Assembly: GCA_029834535.1 (NCBI GenBank)
Contig: JAQMWT010000363.1
Span: 1 to 59,693 of the forward strand
Reading direction: 5' to 3'
DNA length: 59,693 nucleotides
Source: Chrysophaeum taylorii
Lineage: Eukaryota > Sar > Pelagophyceae > Pelagomonadales > Pelagomonadaceae
A program made the translations under genes and the position numbers. The notes under the pieces were generated by a model that was not told the origin of the DNA, did no database searches, and saw only the letters and a program-made list of their open reading frames with translations. This document shows, in pieces, positions 7,601 through 16,200 of the stretch. Each line of letters starts with the position of its first letter. Position 1 is the first letter of the stretch.

Positions 7601-9487
7601 GTCGGCGAAAGCGACCCGAAGGGTGATCCAACGATGGATCGTCGTCGTATTCAACCCTGACCCGTACAGCTTGCGCTTAATCGGAAGTTCGCCTTCATCG
7701 AGAATCAACTGATCTTTGGTCAACTTTTTGACCATTTCTCGGCAAATATAAGAAACATCTGCCATTCCATCGACACCAATGGTCGTCGAGAATTTCGGTC
7801 CGTCACGATTCCTGTAGATGTGACAGGCTATAAACGTTAAAGTACCCGTATCTAAACAACTGAGGGTAATCAAATCATCTTCGATCGTCTTGCCATCTCG
7901 CGGCGTCAACGAAGTGTGAGCACATCGGGCTCTGAATCGCTCATCTCCGGGGTTGGGCATCGATACCGCGGCTTGAGCTTTCGTATTATCTGTTGTTGGC
8001 GTCTTCGCCATAATGCTCGCGGCAGCCTCTTTATCTGGCGGCTTCCGCTCTTCCTCCAAGACAATCTTCGAGGGAATAAACGCTGGTAGGGGATCCTGGT
8101 CTTCGTAGTCCTTGGAAGCAAACAACCCCTCCCATAAATCATTCATTTCGTCGTTCCAGAATGCATCTGTGAATTCATTCGTCGCCTGCTGATCTTCATC
8201 AGCATCGGCGATCGGTTCCGTGTCAGCTGCGGCTCTGAGTCTGCAGCTGCGCGGTTGTTCCGGTGGCTTCTTTAGTAAGAAATTCCGAGCTTTCGTCCAC
8301 CAATCCTGCAGGTTCCACGTCTGCTCGTCTTCGTCACACTTGAGAACGCTGCTAATCTTCTTCATAAATCTATCCTTTTCTTCCGGCGGCGTATCCGTGT
8401 CTCGATCCGTAGTAATCGAAACCGTTTCGGGGGGGTCCGCAGGAAAAGATGGCGTCGTCCCCGACGTCAACTCTGTCGTAAAATCGTCGTCTGCAATACT
8501 CGCGCTTGTCATCGTCTCGTCAGTCGAATGCGCGCACGAGCTATCACTGCAGAAATTCATGTCTGGCTCACAGCCAGTTCGGTCGCCATCGGTCGTCTCT
8601 GAAGGGTCCAAAGATAAGCCGATGGCATCGAGGGCTTCCTCATCAAAAATAAACGGTGGGTCGTCCGTGGACGACTTGTCAAATAACATTAACGCGGACA
8701 CTGGTTCAAAAAGTGTAGCTGCTTCATCTTCCGAATCTGAATCGCCTTCCCAGTATCGTGGAGCTTCAAGTTCCTCGCTCGAATCTTCGAGCTCATCGCT
8801 CGACATCTGCTCATAAATCTGTGCCAAAGACCGACGATTGGTCAGCACGTCGTTGGGTGGCTCGTCCATCGGTGGGCGAGCAAGATCTTCGAATGCGGCC
8901 GCGGCAAGGGCGTCGGCTGCGTCGTCGGTGCGGGTGTCCATGTTCGGGTACACCGTCACTCCTAATGGTAATTGTCGACCGCAAGGGGTCGTAAATGCGA
9001 GCGTTGCGCTCAAAAAACTCGAATTATATTGGTGTCGGCCTCCGTCGTATTCGTCGTCGCGCGATCGGCGTCGTCTGTGCCGGCGCGAACTTCGACTGGG
9101 GCTCTTGTTATCTTTGTCTCTCTCTGGCGTCAGTTCGGCAGGTTCTAGTACCTCTTGATCATCCCTGTAGGCGACTGGTGCTTCCAAGTCTATCCGAACT
9201 GGCTCAATCGTCTCGTCTATCGAAACATCTACGCCTTCGTCGTCTTTTTGCCAAAACTCCGACCAAACGTAAATTAAATCTCGGTTGGCCAATAAATCCG
9301 TGCCTCGGGGTCGGAATTGTACGTCTTTCCGCTCTGGCGGTTTCTTCCTCAGGAAACATTGAGCTCGCATCCTTATCGTCGGTACGCTCATCTTCCTATT
9401 ATCCATGCTGATCGTCCCATCCAAATTCGGTTCCGGGCGGCAGCTATACTCATCCCTCATAGTATGTTCGGGATCTTTCTTTATCAC
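4670..9487 (-). CDS. Element 1 Pol: linker, protease-like, DNA methyltransferase, RT fingers/palm
   Basis: An open frame of 1605 codons. Residues 1-60 end a first linker module (FLRKKPPERKDVQF). An Arg/Ser-rich stretch is at about 130-150, and a second linker module at about 200-430 repeats LTSGTTPS and FLLKKPPEQ. A retropepsin-like domain lies at about 560-660 (GVDGMADVSYI, then LLGGRDIRVLGAIVDF). The methyltransferase lies at about 962-1240: motif I MLFSGAGGSTLGLQRA, motif IV ASPPCVHSALCN with the catalytic Cys, a VIII-like TPRLMSCRVRLLV, and motif X HLASVVPPDT. A Pro-rich charged linker follows, then RT from about 1464 (VSLRFKDANPRPIKMTPYR) to motif A (CIDIRWGYHNLRL). The frame ends at a likely 1-bp deletion at about 4675; element 2 reads through there. 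A TAG at 9509-9511 separates it, in the same frame, from the upstream Gag frame. Confidence 0.88.
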   Translation of the reverse strand: MIKKDPEHTMRDEYSCRPEPNLDGTISMDNRKMSVPTIRMRAQCFLRKKPPERKDVQFRPRGTDLLANRDLIYVWSEFWQKDDEGVDVSIDETIEPVRIDLEAPVAYRDDQEVLEPAELTPERDKDNKSPSRSSRRHRRRRSRDDEYDGGRHQYNSSFLSATLAFTTPCGRQLPLGVTVYPNMDTRTDDAADALAAAAFEDLARPPMDEPPNDVLTNRRSLAQIYEQMSSDELEDSSEELEAPRYWEGDSDSEDEAATLFEPVSALMLFDKSSTDDPPFIFDEEALDAIGLSLDPSETTDGDRTGCEPDMNFCSDSSCAHSTDETMTSASIADDDFTTELTSGTTPSFPADPPETVSITTDRDTDTPPEEKDRFMKKISSVLKCDEDEQTWNLQDWWTKARNFLLKKPPEQPRSCRLRAAADTEPIADADEDQQATNEFTDAFWNDEMNDLWEGLFASKDYEDQDPLPAFIPSKIVLEEERKPPDKEAAASIMAKTPTTDNTKAQAAVSMPNPGDERFRARCAHTSLTPRDGKTIEDDLITLSCLDTGTLTFIACHIYRNRDGPKFSTTIGVDGMADVSYICREMVKKLTKDQLILDEGELPIKRKLYGSGLNTTTIHRWITLRVAFADDFAAPIVAIVADTNYLFLLGGRDIRVLGAIVDFPHDRICFCRTQVVYGRKKIKVKDERVDAPIVTFRSSYDRNPITVPIYNHQHDAFRQSLDLVKTRVYARLSTIKDLRSPPPERKVALATRGHATTKFSPAPGEGAREVVAYAARTLQIEPGRTYNPPVILSKPMERGQVFVATFAENEQLGVVEGMCSSCEERDRSAARVAVTATEEVPTVVTQGEILAIGDIVRYEDELNVSTINELTKECEEGYDKGNLSFTVSVISHLTRCDESPPPMLLSTVQKDATTAMTNKSTLKRPEGSDDFARRSEEDEKKCRGITEAEIRRRYEKVQWLPITYRKVVMLFSGAGGSTLGLQRANETCGTSFRVVLALDASDTANQIHHKNFPNIPVVQHTLCGRYVTTLRLIESYLPYAEWSSSMCVASPPCVHSALCNLTSRDVGKGVTATHWTMKLCKMAGFFMWLIEQEASIISYVARLHPYVYVVNFYDITPRLMSCRVRLLVSSHPLHLRAVPKTCKNMQQKFAAALGYADERHLLQMNNLGSSRAATDAAYTVTRVPLRVGPHRSDYRSLNLEMTSELLTMPPGFDWAGFSRTTSLKHLASVVPPDTIALLMLDLHNSVTKEFHLSGEALPSALSPADRPFDYYLQIDETTLRHVQVPLLNTRTRVVRWVSTDDLQDRTKWKPPEVPLIPPATDEPGTSHASSAGPPRQPNLDVPPDPERDREPKIKSEPSVRVKGERINKSHPEVKLKYKKKFDVPWKDAPRDAEGAPLPQTPEHVKDNEAMKVKIPTKEEVDKVVQELGIPDNPHLDDEAKLMLRHCVQYSWAFFDPIMRPVDSPPVSLRFKDANPRPIKMTPYRLTPAKLDCLRKQISEWCRDGVIRPANSPWGFPVLMLPKKGAEIGTSNAFRAAVDLRQLNDQLVNDSWPNIRQDDALAFLAMRRWRTCIDIRWGYHNLRLDPAAQDAVTMVSPLGAHSFLRLP
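5770..6600 (-). other. C5-cytosine DNA methyltransferase domain of element 1
   Basis: Signature motifs occur in the normal linear order. Motif I (FSGAGGSTLGLQRA) is at 6545-6590 and binds S-adenosylmethionine. ALDASDTANQIHHKNFPN follows as the motif II/III region. Motif IV (ASPPCVHSALCNLTSRD) is at about 6310-6350 and keeps the nucleophilic Cys after PP. WLIEQEASI occupies the place of the usual ENV motif VI. A charged VIII-like segment follows (CRVRLLV). TSELLTMPPGFDW resembles the motif IX end (GFP-like). VVPPDTIALL (about 5790-5818) resembles motif X, where cellular enzymes have GNxVPP. ENV to IEQ and the altered motif VIII are departures from canonical enzymes, so activity cannot be assumed. 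Confidence 0.85.
7500..7800 (-). other. Retropepsin-like domain of element 1 with altered active site
   Basis: TTIGVDGMADVSYICREM (7738-7793) fits the flow of a retropepsin active site (hydrophobic-D-T/S-G-A-x-x-S-F/Y-I), but the triplet is DGM, not DTG or DSG. About 75 residues later LFLLGGRDIRVLGAIVDF fits the conserved C-terminal ILG-D-x-L...G-x-x-IDF part of these proteases. Element 2 has EGM at the same place. Confidence 0.65.
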
Positions 9488-9508
9488 GTAACCATCATCA
9501 TATGCAGG

Positions 9509-10840
9509 CTAAAAATCTTTGAACTCTTCGTTCGTGAGTAATACGCCAGGGCTTTCACTGAGCTCCAAAGGCAGTTCATGCGTTATAAGATTCTTCATCT
9601 CTTCCGCTTTCGTATTCATTTTCTCGGCCGTTTCACTCGGCCTCTCATCCACTCCATCGCTTCGAATATCGGCAATCGCCTCGTCACTAAAAATGTCGGC
9701 ACACGAATTGTCTGCCATCGTCAAAGGGAATAAAACATCTGCAAAAACGTCTGCAGTCGGTTCGTCGGGGGGGGCTGCAAAAGAAGAAGGCGTCGTCCCC
9801 CACGTCATATCTGTCAAAAACTGGCCACCAAAGGGCACGTGACGTTCGATGGGTGTGTACTCAGGTGCGCGCTTATCATTCGAGGTAATCCTCTGCGACG
9901 CATCGTCGATCGATCGTGGAGGCGACGTGCCATCCACTTGAATGTTCGGAGGTAAACTCATAGCATCGAGCGTAGCAGCGGCGGGTCCCTTACTTTGGGC
10001 GTCATCGGCTGCACGGGGCTCGTAAATCGGATTCGCACATAACTCCGGCGCGTCGTCAAGACCGAGGGTTGTGTCAGCTGACGACAAATAATATCGTGCC
10101 ACCAACGGTGACACCGGGTTAGAAGCGATTGTCGGCTTCGACCCGTAGTTTAACGACGTTTCGGTCAAATTCTTCGATTCTGTGGGGATTTTAGTTTGGG
10201 TGAGCTCCTTCGACTTGGATTGCTCTTGATCGTAGTTTAACGACGTTTCGGTCATCTCGGACGACTCGTCGTCGTCGTCGCGCGGCTTCCTAACTTTCGC
10301 TCGCGTTCGCGTGGGCGGCGGTACCTCCGAAGGTCGGAATTCTCCCTCGAGACTGTTCGCTCGCCTCGGGCGATTCGGCATACGCAACTCATCTCTTTCA
10401 CGTGTCAACGCGCTTGCTTGATCTTGGAGGGCGTCTGCTCGAGCATTGGCCATACGCAGCTGCTCTCGCACTATTTTTATCTCCTTCCGGTGTAGCCGTT
10501 CTTTTCGTTCGTTCTCTTCCCCTATTTGTTTTAAAAGTCCTTCTTGCGCGCGTTCGTTCTCTTCGCGTAATGCCCGCAAGTGAGCCTCGTAGAACTCATT
10601 CATTTTCGTTGCATCCGGGGGTTCTGCACGCGTTGACGGAGCTGTCGATCGTCCTCCCGCCGGTCTCTCCGTGGGCTTGCCGTAGTTGTAGTTTAGCTCT
10701 TCTTCCTCGTCAACTTCTGTATCGTGCTCTTCTTCATCGCCATCATCATCATCATCATCATTCCGCTCGTTCGTCTCATCCTGACGGCTTGGCGGTTCTT
10801 CATATCGTAGCTGCTCGACGGCAGCATCATCGTCTTCCAT
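9509..10840 (-). CDS. Element 1 Gag-like N-terminal frame
   Basis: A 443-residue frame. It begins with an acidic stretch (about 20-50), then a predicted coiled coil at about 85-155 rich in Glu/Arg/Leu (YEAHLRALREENERAQEG), then basic and Ser/Thr-rich linkers with a near-duplicated TETSLNY motif, then LDAMSLPPN and WGTTPSSFAAPPDEP modules. No capsid fold or zinc knuckle is visible. Element 2 has those between the coiled coil and the linker, so they appear to be lost here. The frame ends with TAG at 9509 and the Pol frame continues in phase directly after it; element 2 has a sense Gln codon (CAA) at the aligned position. Confidence 0.7.
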   Translation of the reverse strand: MEDDDAAVEQLRYEEPPSRQDETNERNDDDDDDGDEEEHDTEVDEEEELNYNYGKPTERPAGGRSTAPSTRAEPPDATKMNEFYEAHLRALREENERAQEGLLKQIGEENERKERLHRKEIKIVREQLRMANARADALQDQASALTRERDELRMPNRPRRANSLEGEFRPSEVPPPTRTRAKVRKPRDDDDESSEMTETSLNYDQEQSKSKELTQTKIPTESKNLTETSLNYGSKPTIASNPVSPLVARYYLSSADTTLGLDDAPELCANPIYEPRAADDAQSKGPAAATLDAMSLPPNIQVDGTSPPRSIDDASQRITSNDKRAPEYTPIERHVPFGGQFLTDMTWGTTPSSFAAPPDEPTADVFADVLFPLTMADNSCADIFSDEAIADIRSDGVDERPSETAEKMNTKAEEMKNLITHELPLELSESPGVLLTNEEFKDF

Positions 10841-11280
10841 ATCGGCTCTGGCTCGTTCTAGTCGGCCGAGATCAGAGCGGGTCCAAAATGGTTGAGTCGT
10901 CGTCGTTCTCGTGCTCCTTCGGCTCTGGAACTTCTAATCGTCCACGACACGCGTAATATCGTCGTTGCGTGCGTCTTCCACCGACAAATCTATCCGTACG
11001 GTGGGCGGCAGAACTCGTCTCTGCCCGGCAAACAATGCCTTATCCGTGAGCTGCGATCTCACTCCGCTCGCCTGCGGCAGCGGTACCCGGGTTGCGCGTC
11101 GGTTAGCACCAAATCGCGCGTCGTCACTTCCGACGACTAACGTATCCGGCCGGGGAACTTTCCCACGGCAATGGTCCTTCTGGAATTCCTTGTCGGCGCG
11201 CTTGATCAGGGCGCGCACGGCTTGTCCGGACCGTGTAGAGAATGCAAGATGCACTAGTTCGTTGCAACCGATATAGTCGC
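10841..11280 (-). other. Element 1 leader between primer site and Gag
   Basis: About 440 bp separate the primer-binding site from the Gag start. A minus-strand frame at 10934-11254 (106 codons; LSVEDARNDDITRVVDD at its end) is open but has no recognised domain and no in-frame link to Gag. It may be untranslated leader and packaging region. Confidence 0.4.
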
Positions 11281-11302
11281 TCGAATCTCATATCCTCCAC
11301 CA
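11281..11302 (-). other. tRNA primer-binding site of element 1
   Basis: On the plus strand the sequence ending CTCATATCCTCCACCA stops two bases before the 5' LTR. It has the exact layout of a tRNA 3' end: T-loop TCGAAT, 5-base T-stem strand CTCAT, acceptor strand ATCCTCC, discriminator A, and CCA. The match covers 22 bases, longer than the usual 12-18. Element 2 keeps an 18-base version with the same two-base spacer. The tRNA isoacceptor (acceptor 5' strand GGAGGAT) was not identified. Confidence 0.7.
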
Positions 11303-11304
11303 CC

Positions 11305-11641
11305 TGTGGCGTAAGGAGAATTTTAGGGGCTACCTGGCGTGCCTTCGAATCCTGGCTCGCCGATCGCGTCCGTGCCTTTGGAGGGATCACTGGACGAGGA
11401 TGGCCGTTCTCCCGCTTCGCGACCACAAACAACTCCTGCGCCTGGTCCTCTCAACTTGAGGATCGGCTGTTGCTTTATGATCAAGGATAATCGAAAATCA
11501 GAAATCAGGGTGACACGTGTCACGGAAAAGGAAGATGATGTCATAGAAAACTCTGACATCATCGGAACGGAGTAGGGTGCCCCTGATAAGGGGGGGCCCT
11601 AGAAGAGGGGTAAGCCTTAGGAGGCGGGATTTGCCGCCACA
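11305..11641 (-). repeat. Element 1 5' LTR
   Basis: This LTR is 337 bp and is the longer, probably complete form. It has a perfect 14-bp palindrome GTGACACGTGTCAC (11510-11523) around a CACGTG box, and a perfect 10-bp inverted repeat GATGATGTCA/TGACATCATC (11534-11563). In the element's sense a TGATCATAAAGC stretch downstream of both could serve as a TATA-like site. The palindromes look like binding sites for dimeric bZIP or bHLH factors. Confidence 0.92.
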
Positions 11642-11646
11642 CCTAC
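11642..11646. repeat. Target-site duplication CCTAC, right
   Basis: CCTAC follows the right LTR and matches 1447-1451. Confidence 0.85.
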
Positions 11647-12262
11647 AACGCGTGGGCTTTTTCCTTTTTTTGCGTGAGGGGACGAAAGGATGCCGACTTC
11701 ACTATGGGGACTAGTTCCATCGCGACGATCTCGCGGCGTGGCGACACATACTGCTTGAGTGCAAATGAACATAGCTCAGCGATCCGTTGAGTATGTCTTA
11801 GTACAAACTGAAACATAGTTAACGGCTCGTACGAACTTTCTTATCCGACCCTGCAAGTTTTGGTTATGGGCCCTTACAGCGCTCGAGGTGGGCCCTTACA
11901 GCGCTCGAGGTGGATCGCGCTCCACCTCGAGCGCTGTAAGGGCCCATAACCAAAAGGTGCGGGTAGGAATGCCGGTCCTGGTGTGTGCGAGTGCCCGGGG
12001 CTATATATACCCCTGTGTATCTATCAGCACCAAGAGACCCGCGAAACTCGATGGTCTTGCCCCCGAAGCCCAGTGCCCCAAGACGTCTCCGCTGCCTAAA
12101 GCTCGCTAATCGGGACATTTTCTAGGTCTCCAGGTGCGGATCGACGCCTTTTGAGGCGTACTCGAAAGTGGTCAAGCGGCGTTGGTGTGGCGGTCGATCT
12201 GCAGTTGCGGGAATAAAACCGGGTTTATGCTCAAACGCGCTTGTAGAAAACTCGTGAGTATA
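11647..12262. other. Intergenic: palindrome and copy D of the TATA repeat
   Basis: No gene is seen. At 11868-11911 a 22-bp unit GGGCCCTTACAGCGCTCGAG(GT) is repeated twice in tandem, and 11917-11946 holds its inverted complement, giving a near-perfect hairpin with a 6-base loop. It runs straight into copy D of the dispersed TATA repeat (11951-12017). The last 240 bp are probably the 3' flank of the next gene. Confidence 0.6.
11868..12017 (+). repeat. Hairpin plus TATA-bearing dispersed repeat, copy D
   Basis: The arms are GGGCCCTTACAGCGCTCGAG and its inverse, with CACCTCGAGCGCTGTAAGGG leading into CCATAACCAAAAGGTGCGGG and then the same core as copies A and B, ending CTATATATACCCCTGTG. Copies on both sides of element 1 show that the retrotransposon inserted into a pre-existing repeat cluster. 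Confidence 0.7.
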
Positions 12263-13186
12263 TTAACAACAGTAGGGGGTGGTGGGGTCTTTGTGGCCTT
12301 GTTGGTGGAAGTTGTCGTACGCGTTCAACACGGGCGCCTGCTCGAACGCGGATGTCGTCGACTCTTTCCGTACGGGAAACAGAGGTGGCGTCGAGGCAGA
12401 ACGCTGCTTCGAGCGTGATGCGCCCCATGAATTGGAGCGTCGAGGGCGCCAGGACGACGCGACCCACGCCGCCGCCGCCGCCGTCATCCCGCGCGCGTCG
12501 TGTCGAGTCCAATCTGGCGTAGCTACGTCCGATGTGTTGTGCGCCTGCCGTAGCATGGTAGCCTTGAGCTTCCAGGCACGCTGGAGCCTCCAAGCGCGCT
12601 GGAGGCGCAGGGCAGCGATGTGCCGCTTGTGGAGTTCGCGTTTCTTGGAGCTGCGAGGATTCGAGGAGACGAGGCTGTCGACGAACCGGCGAAGGAGGCG
12701 AACTTGTTTCGACGTAGCAAAGAGCGCATAGTACAAAACCGAGCTCCGGTCAACTTCCTCGATCATTGAGACCGTGCGAAAGCGTTGGCGCGCGTTTCGA
12801 CGGTAGCGAATATCGCGCTCGAGGCGCGCGAACGTGACCGCGAGGCGCTGGCGCTCGTCTTCGGTACTTTCGAGGATGATATCAAGGAATTCCGGCATGA
12901 AGTTCTCGAGGCTGCGATAGAAGACAGCCTTGAAGCTGCTCGAGTAATTGTTGGTCACGCTTTGGTCGCTCACAAATGGCGCGAGGCTGTTGTTGAGGCT
13001 AAAAAAGTTAGCAATCTCGTGCGCCGGATGGATCGCGACCTTACTCTTGACGTAAGCCCTGAGTGCCTGCCCGCGGAATGTGTTGAGAATTTCAAAATTC
13101 TCCAAGTTATGCAGGGACCGCTTCATCGCGCTCCAGTCGGTCGTCTCGAGCCTGGCGAGCCCCCCCCGCTTACTACAATCTTCCTC

Positions 13187-13218
<32 letters not shown>

Positions 13219-16200
13219 AAGCGTCTTCTTCCGACGATTTGCGTTGTTGTTTCGTCTCCTCGCCTTTGGGCAAACGCAAACGGCCTCGAACTCTGCGCGG
13301 CAACTCGAGGTCGTCGTCGCTCGCATAGATGACGACGCGTCTTTCTTTTCCTCGCGCGAAAATCAGAGGAGTGGACATGGCGCGAGTGACTTTTCGACGC
13401 AAACCGGCCAATCGCGCGAGCCTGCCCTGCGTCTTGCTACTACGCAATCCAACACCCAGTCGGGCGATCGAGGCCCGTCGATATTCGCGCCACGAGGCTT
13501 CGACACCCTTGAGATTTTGCATGATGCGGTAGCGTAGCATGTCGCGGATCGAGACGCCCTTGATGTCTTCGAGCGTCGACCACGCGGCGAAGAAGAGGAA
13601 CGCCGCGTGGACGAGCTTGAAAAGGAGGTTGTAGATGCGTTTTAGGCGAACCGCTTTTTTCTCTTCGCTATCTAAAATTGCGAGGTAGCTGAAGACCACG
13701 CCGAGGAGAACCGTGCACATGACAAGACCTGTCCCCGCGAGCTCGAGGTGATTCATGCGCGTCTCGACGTTCGGCTTGACGCGCGACTGGGCGGCCATGA
13801 AGACGAGGAGGACGACGCAGGCGCTAGTCGCCTGGGCCGACGGCGACGTCCATAGCAATACCTGGATCGCGACGAGGAGCGCCTGCTTGAGGAGCCTCGC
13901 GAAGCCCCAGTAGAGCGCGCCGGCTCGGAACGGCGAGTACATGAAGCCAAAGCGGTCGAGGACGGTCGAAGTGCAGAGCCTGTTGCGCTCGTGTGCCCTG
14001 AAGAGGACGCGGCCGATGGCGATGAATACGAGCGCTGTGACCCCCATGTAGGCGACGGCGACGATACGCATGGTGTGTATCCTGTGTCTCCCCGTCGCGC
14101 ACGAGTCCGAGGTGGAGTTGACGAAAACCATGCCGATGCTTTGGACGTGGCGGCACGAGAACACGTCGAGGCAGGTCGCGAGGAGGGACGGGAAGGCGCT
14201 GACAAAGAAAGAGATTATCGATCCAATTTTCGTATCGCTGATGCGTCGGAGGCCCTTGACCACACCACCGTTTTCGATCGAGGCCGCGAGGAGGACGGTG
14301 AGCGCGTTGGCTATCGGGAGGCCGAGCATGTTGAAGAAGATCTGTGGGAAACCCCACTGGGGGAAGGAGCAGCCGGGCGTGTAGATGTCCGTGTCGAAGA
14401 GCGCGATCGAGAAAACCAGGAACAAGTGGCTCAACTGCTTTGGCCAATCGAACATGAACATGGCGACGATGCCGGCGTCCTGGTAGACGGTGCAGACGAG
14501 GTCGAGGACGGGATAGTGCGCGCGGATGACGCTGTTGACGAGGATGAATATCGTGATGAGCGCGATCCAGCATCCGGCGGTGAATACCCCGGCGCTCACG
14601 CGCTTGGGGCAACGCATCGCGTACGTCGCGATCGAGAAGTAGCCTTTTTGAATTCCGCCGCACATGGCCGCGTCTGCGTTCCACCCCTTGCGGCACCAGT
14701 TGACGATGTCGGTGTCGAGCTCGACGAGGTCGCTGTCGCCGTCCACGCACACCATATCAAGCTGCATCGACGAGTTCATGCACCCGTTCGGCCGCAGGGC
14801 GCCCTTGCACTGGTAGCTGATGGGGCACCTGAGCGCGCGCGCGCTTGCGTCCTCGGAGCGAAAACAAGGTCGGTGGCGAAACAAACAAACCTGTAGGGGT
14901 AAATGTGGTTGAGCTTGCCTTCGGCGAGCTCGGTGAGTGCGACCGGCGAGATCCAGTAGCCCCCCGACGGAAAGGGCATCGTCATGCCGCCGTCGCACTC
15001 CGCGCCTGTCGGACCTACGACGAGACCATAACGATTCCAACGACAAGAACAAAAGACGCCTGTCTCGGGGAAAAAAAAGACGACGCCGAAAAGCGAGACA
15101 TGCGACGCAGCCGTCGTCGGGGTCGAGGGGCCATTCTCGAGCGTAATAACCCTCGTCGCAGATGCAGGCCGATATCGAGGTGCTGCCCTTGACGTGGTTT
15201 TTGATGAAGGAGTTTGACGGGCAGGTCGCGCACTCCTCGGCGCCGTGGCTGGCGGTGTAGCGCTCTTGCGAACACACTGCGCACGAGGTGGACCCAACCT
15301 CATCCTGATATTTCCCTGGCGCGCAGACGTCGCAGGAGAAGCGGTATCCGGCGTCGGCGGCGTAGGTCCCGGGCGGGCATACATCGCACTGCCCCGTCGA
15401 GTTGTCGAAGAACTGGCCGGCGTCGCACTCGATCAGATCGCCGCAATACGAAAAGCCATCGGGCCTTTCCGGGATGTTGATGGTGACCGTCGCCTCTTCG
15501 GAGACGTGGGAGGAAGCGTAAAAGCAGTCGCACGACTGCCACGTAAAGGAATCAGCACCGCAGAAGAAGTTGACGTACGCGTCGTAACGGATTTCGTATT
15601 CGTCGGGAGAAAACGCGCCGCTGACCAAGGTCGAGGCGCCATCGATCTTGACGTAGTCGATCTCGTTCCAGTCGTTGACGCCCACCGTGTCGAGCTCGAG
15701 CCTCACGCGTCGCGACTTGAACGGGAGCATGCAGATGGGCGAGGGCTCGAAGGTCCGGTACTCGGTCGTTTTCTGATGCCTCGCGTCGACGCGCTTGTCC
15801 ACGAAGTCGTCCGACCACGCGACCCCCCAGGATTGGGTGGTGTTGTCCCACAACTTGATCGCGACGACGCTACCCGCTCCCCTCGGCTCGCCGATCACGA
15901 CGCGCGCCACGTACACCGCCTCCTCGAAGTCGAGCTCGATGTACTCCGAATACCCGTTTTTCTCGAGACTACTCGCGGGCGACCACGCGTAGCTGCTGCC
16001 CGTGCTGTCCTTCCCCGTCTGAAAGCCCTTGTCGGCGGCCTGGGACGAGGGGCACCAGGCGAGCTCGGTATCCCCGTATTCATCCGGAGCGTCGGGCTCG
16101 CCCAAAATCTGTTGCGCGCTCCACGATAGCTTGCCGTTGTCGGCGACGCGGTTTGATATCCACCACGTCGAAGCGTCGTGGACGGCCGTCGCGTACTGGG

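Larger units (their letters stand above)
1452..11641 (-). mobile_element. Ty3/gypsy-like LTR retrotransposon with a DNA methyltransferase domain (element 1)
   Basis: A 10.2-kb element lies on the minus strand between LTRs at 11305-11641 (5') and 1452-1726 (3'), flanked by CCTAC duplications. LTR ends are TGTGGCG and CGCCACA. The order in its sense is LTR, tRNA primer site, acidic coiled-coil N-terminus, linker modules, protease-like domain, C5-cytosine methyltransferase, reverse transcriptase, RNase H, integrase with GPY/F module, conserved tail, purine tract, LTR. RT-RNase H-integrase order marks it as Ty3/gypsy-like. The LTRs differ by two substitutions, three homopolymer indels and one deletion of about 62 bp, so insertion was recent. 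Even so, the part after RT motif A is broken by several frameshifts. A related, older copy is at 38065-48360. Confidence 0.92.

Noticed and set aside
9509..9511. Programmed stop-codon readthrough between Gag and Pol of element 1
   Set aside because: The aligned codon in element 2 is a sense Gln codon, so a private CAG to TAG change is simpler. Kept only as a low-interest observation.
11281..11302. A tRNA gene
   Set aside because: Only the 3' third of a tRNA is present and it abuts an LTR, as expected for a primer-binding site.
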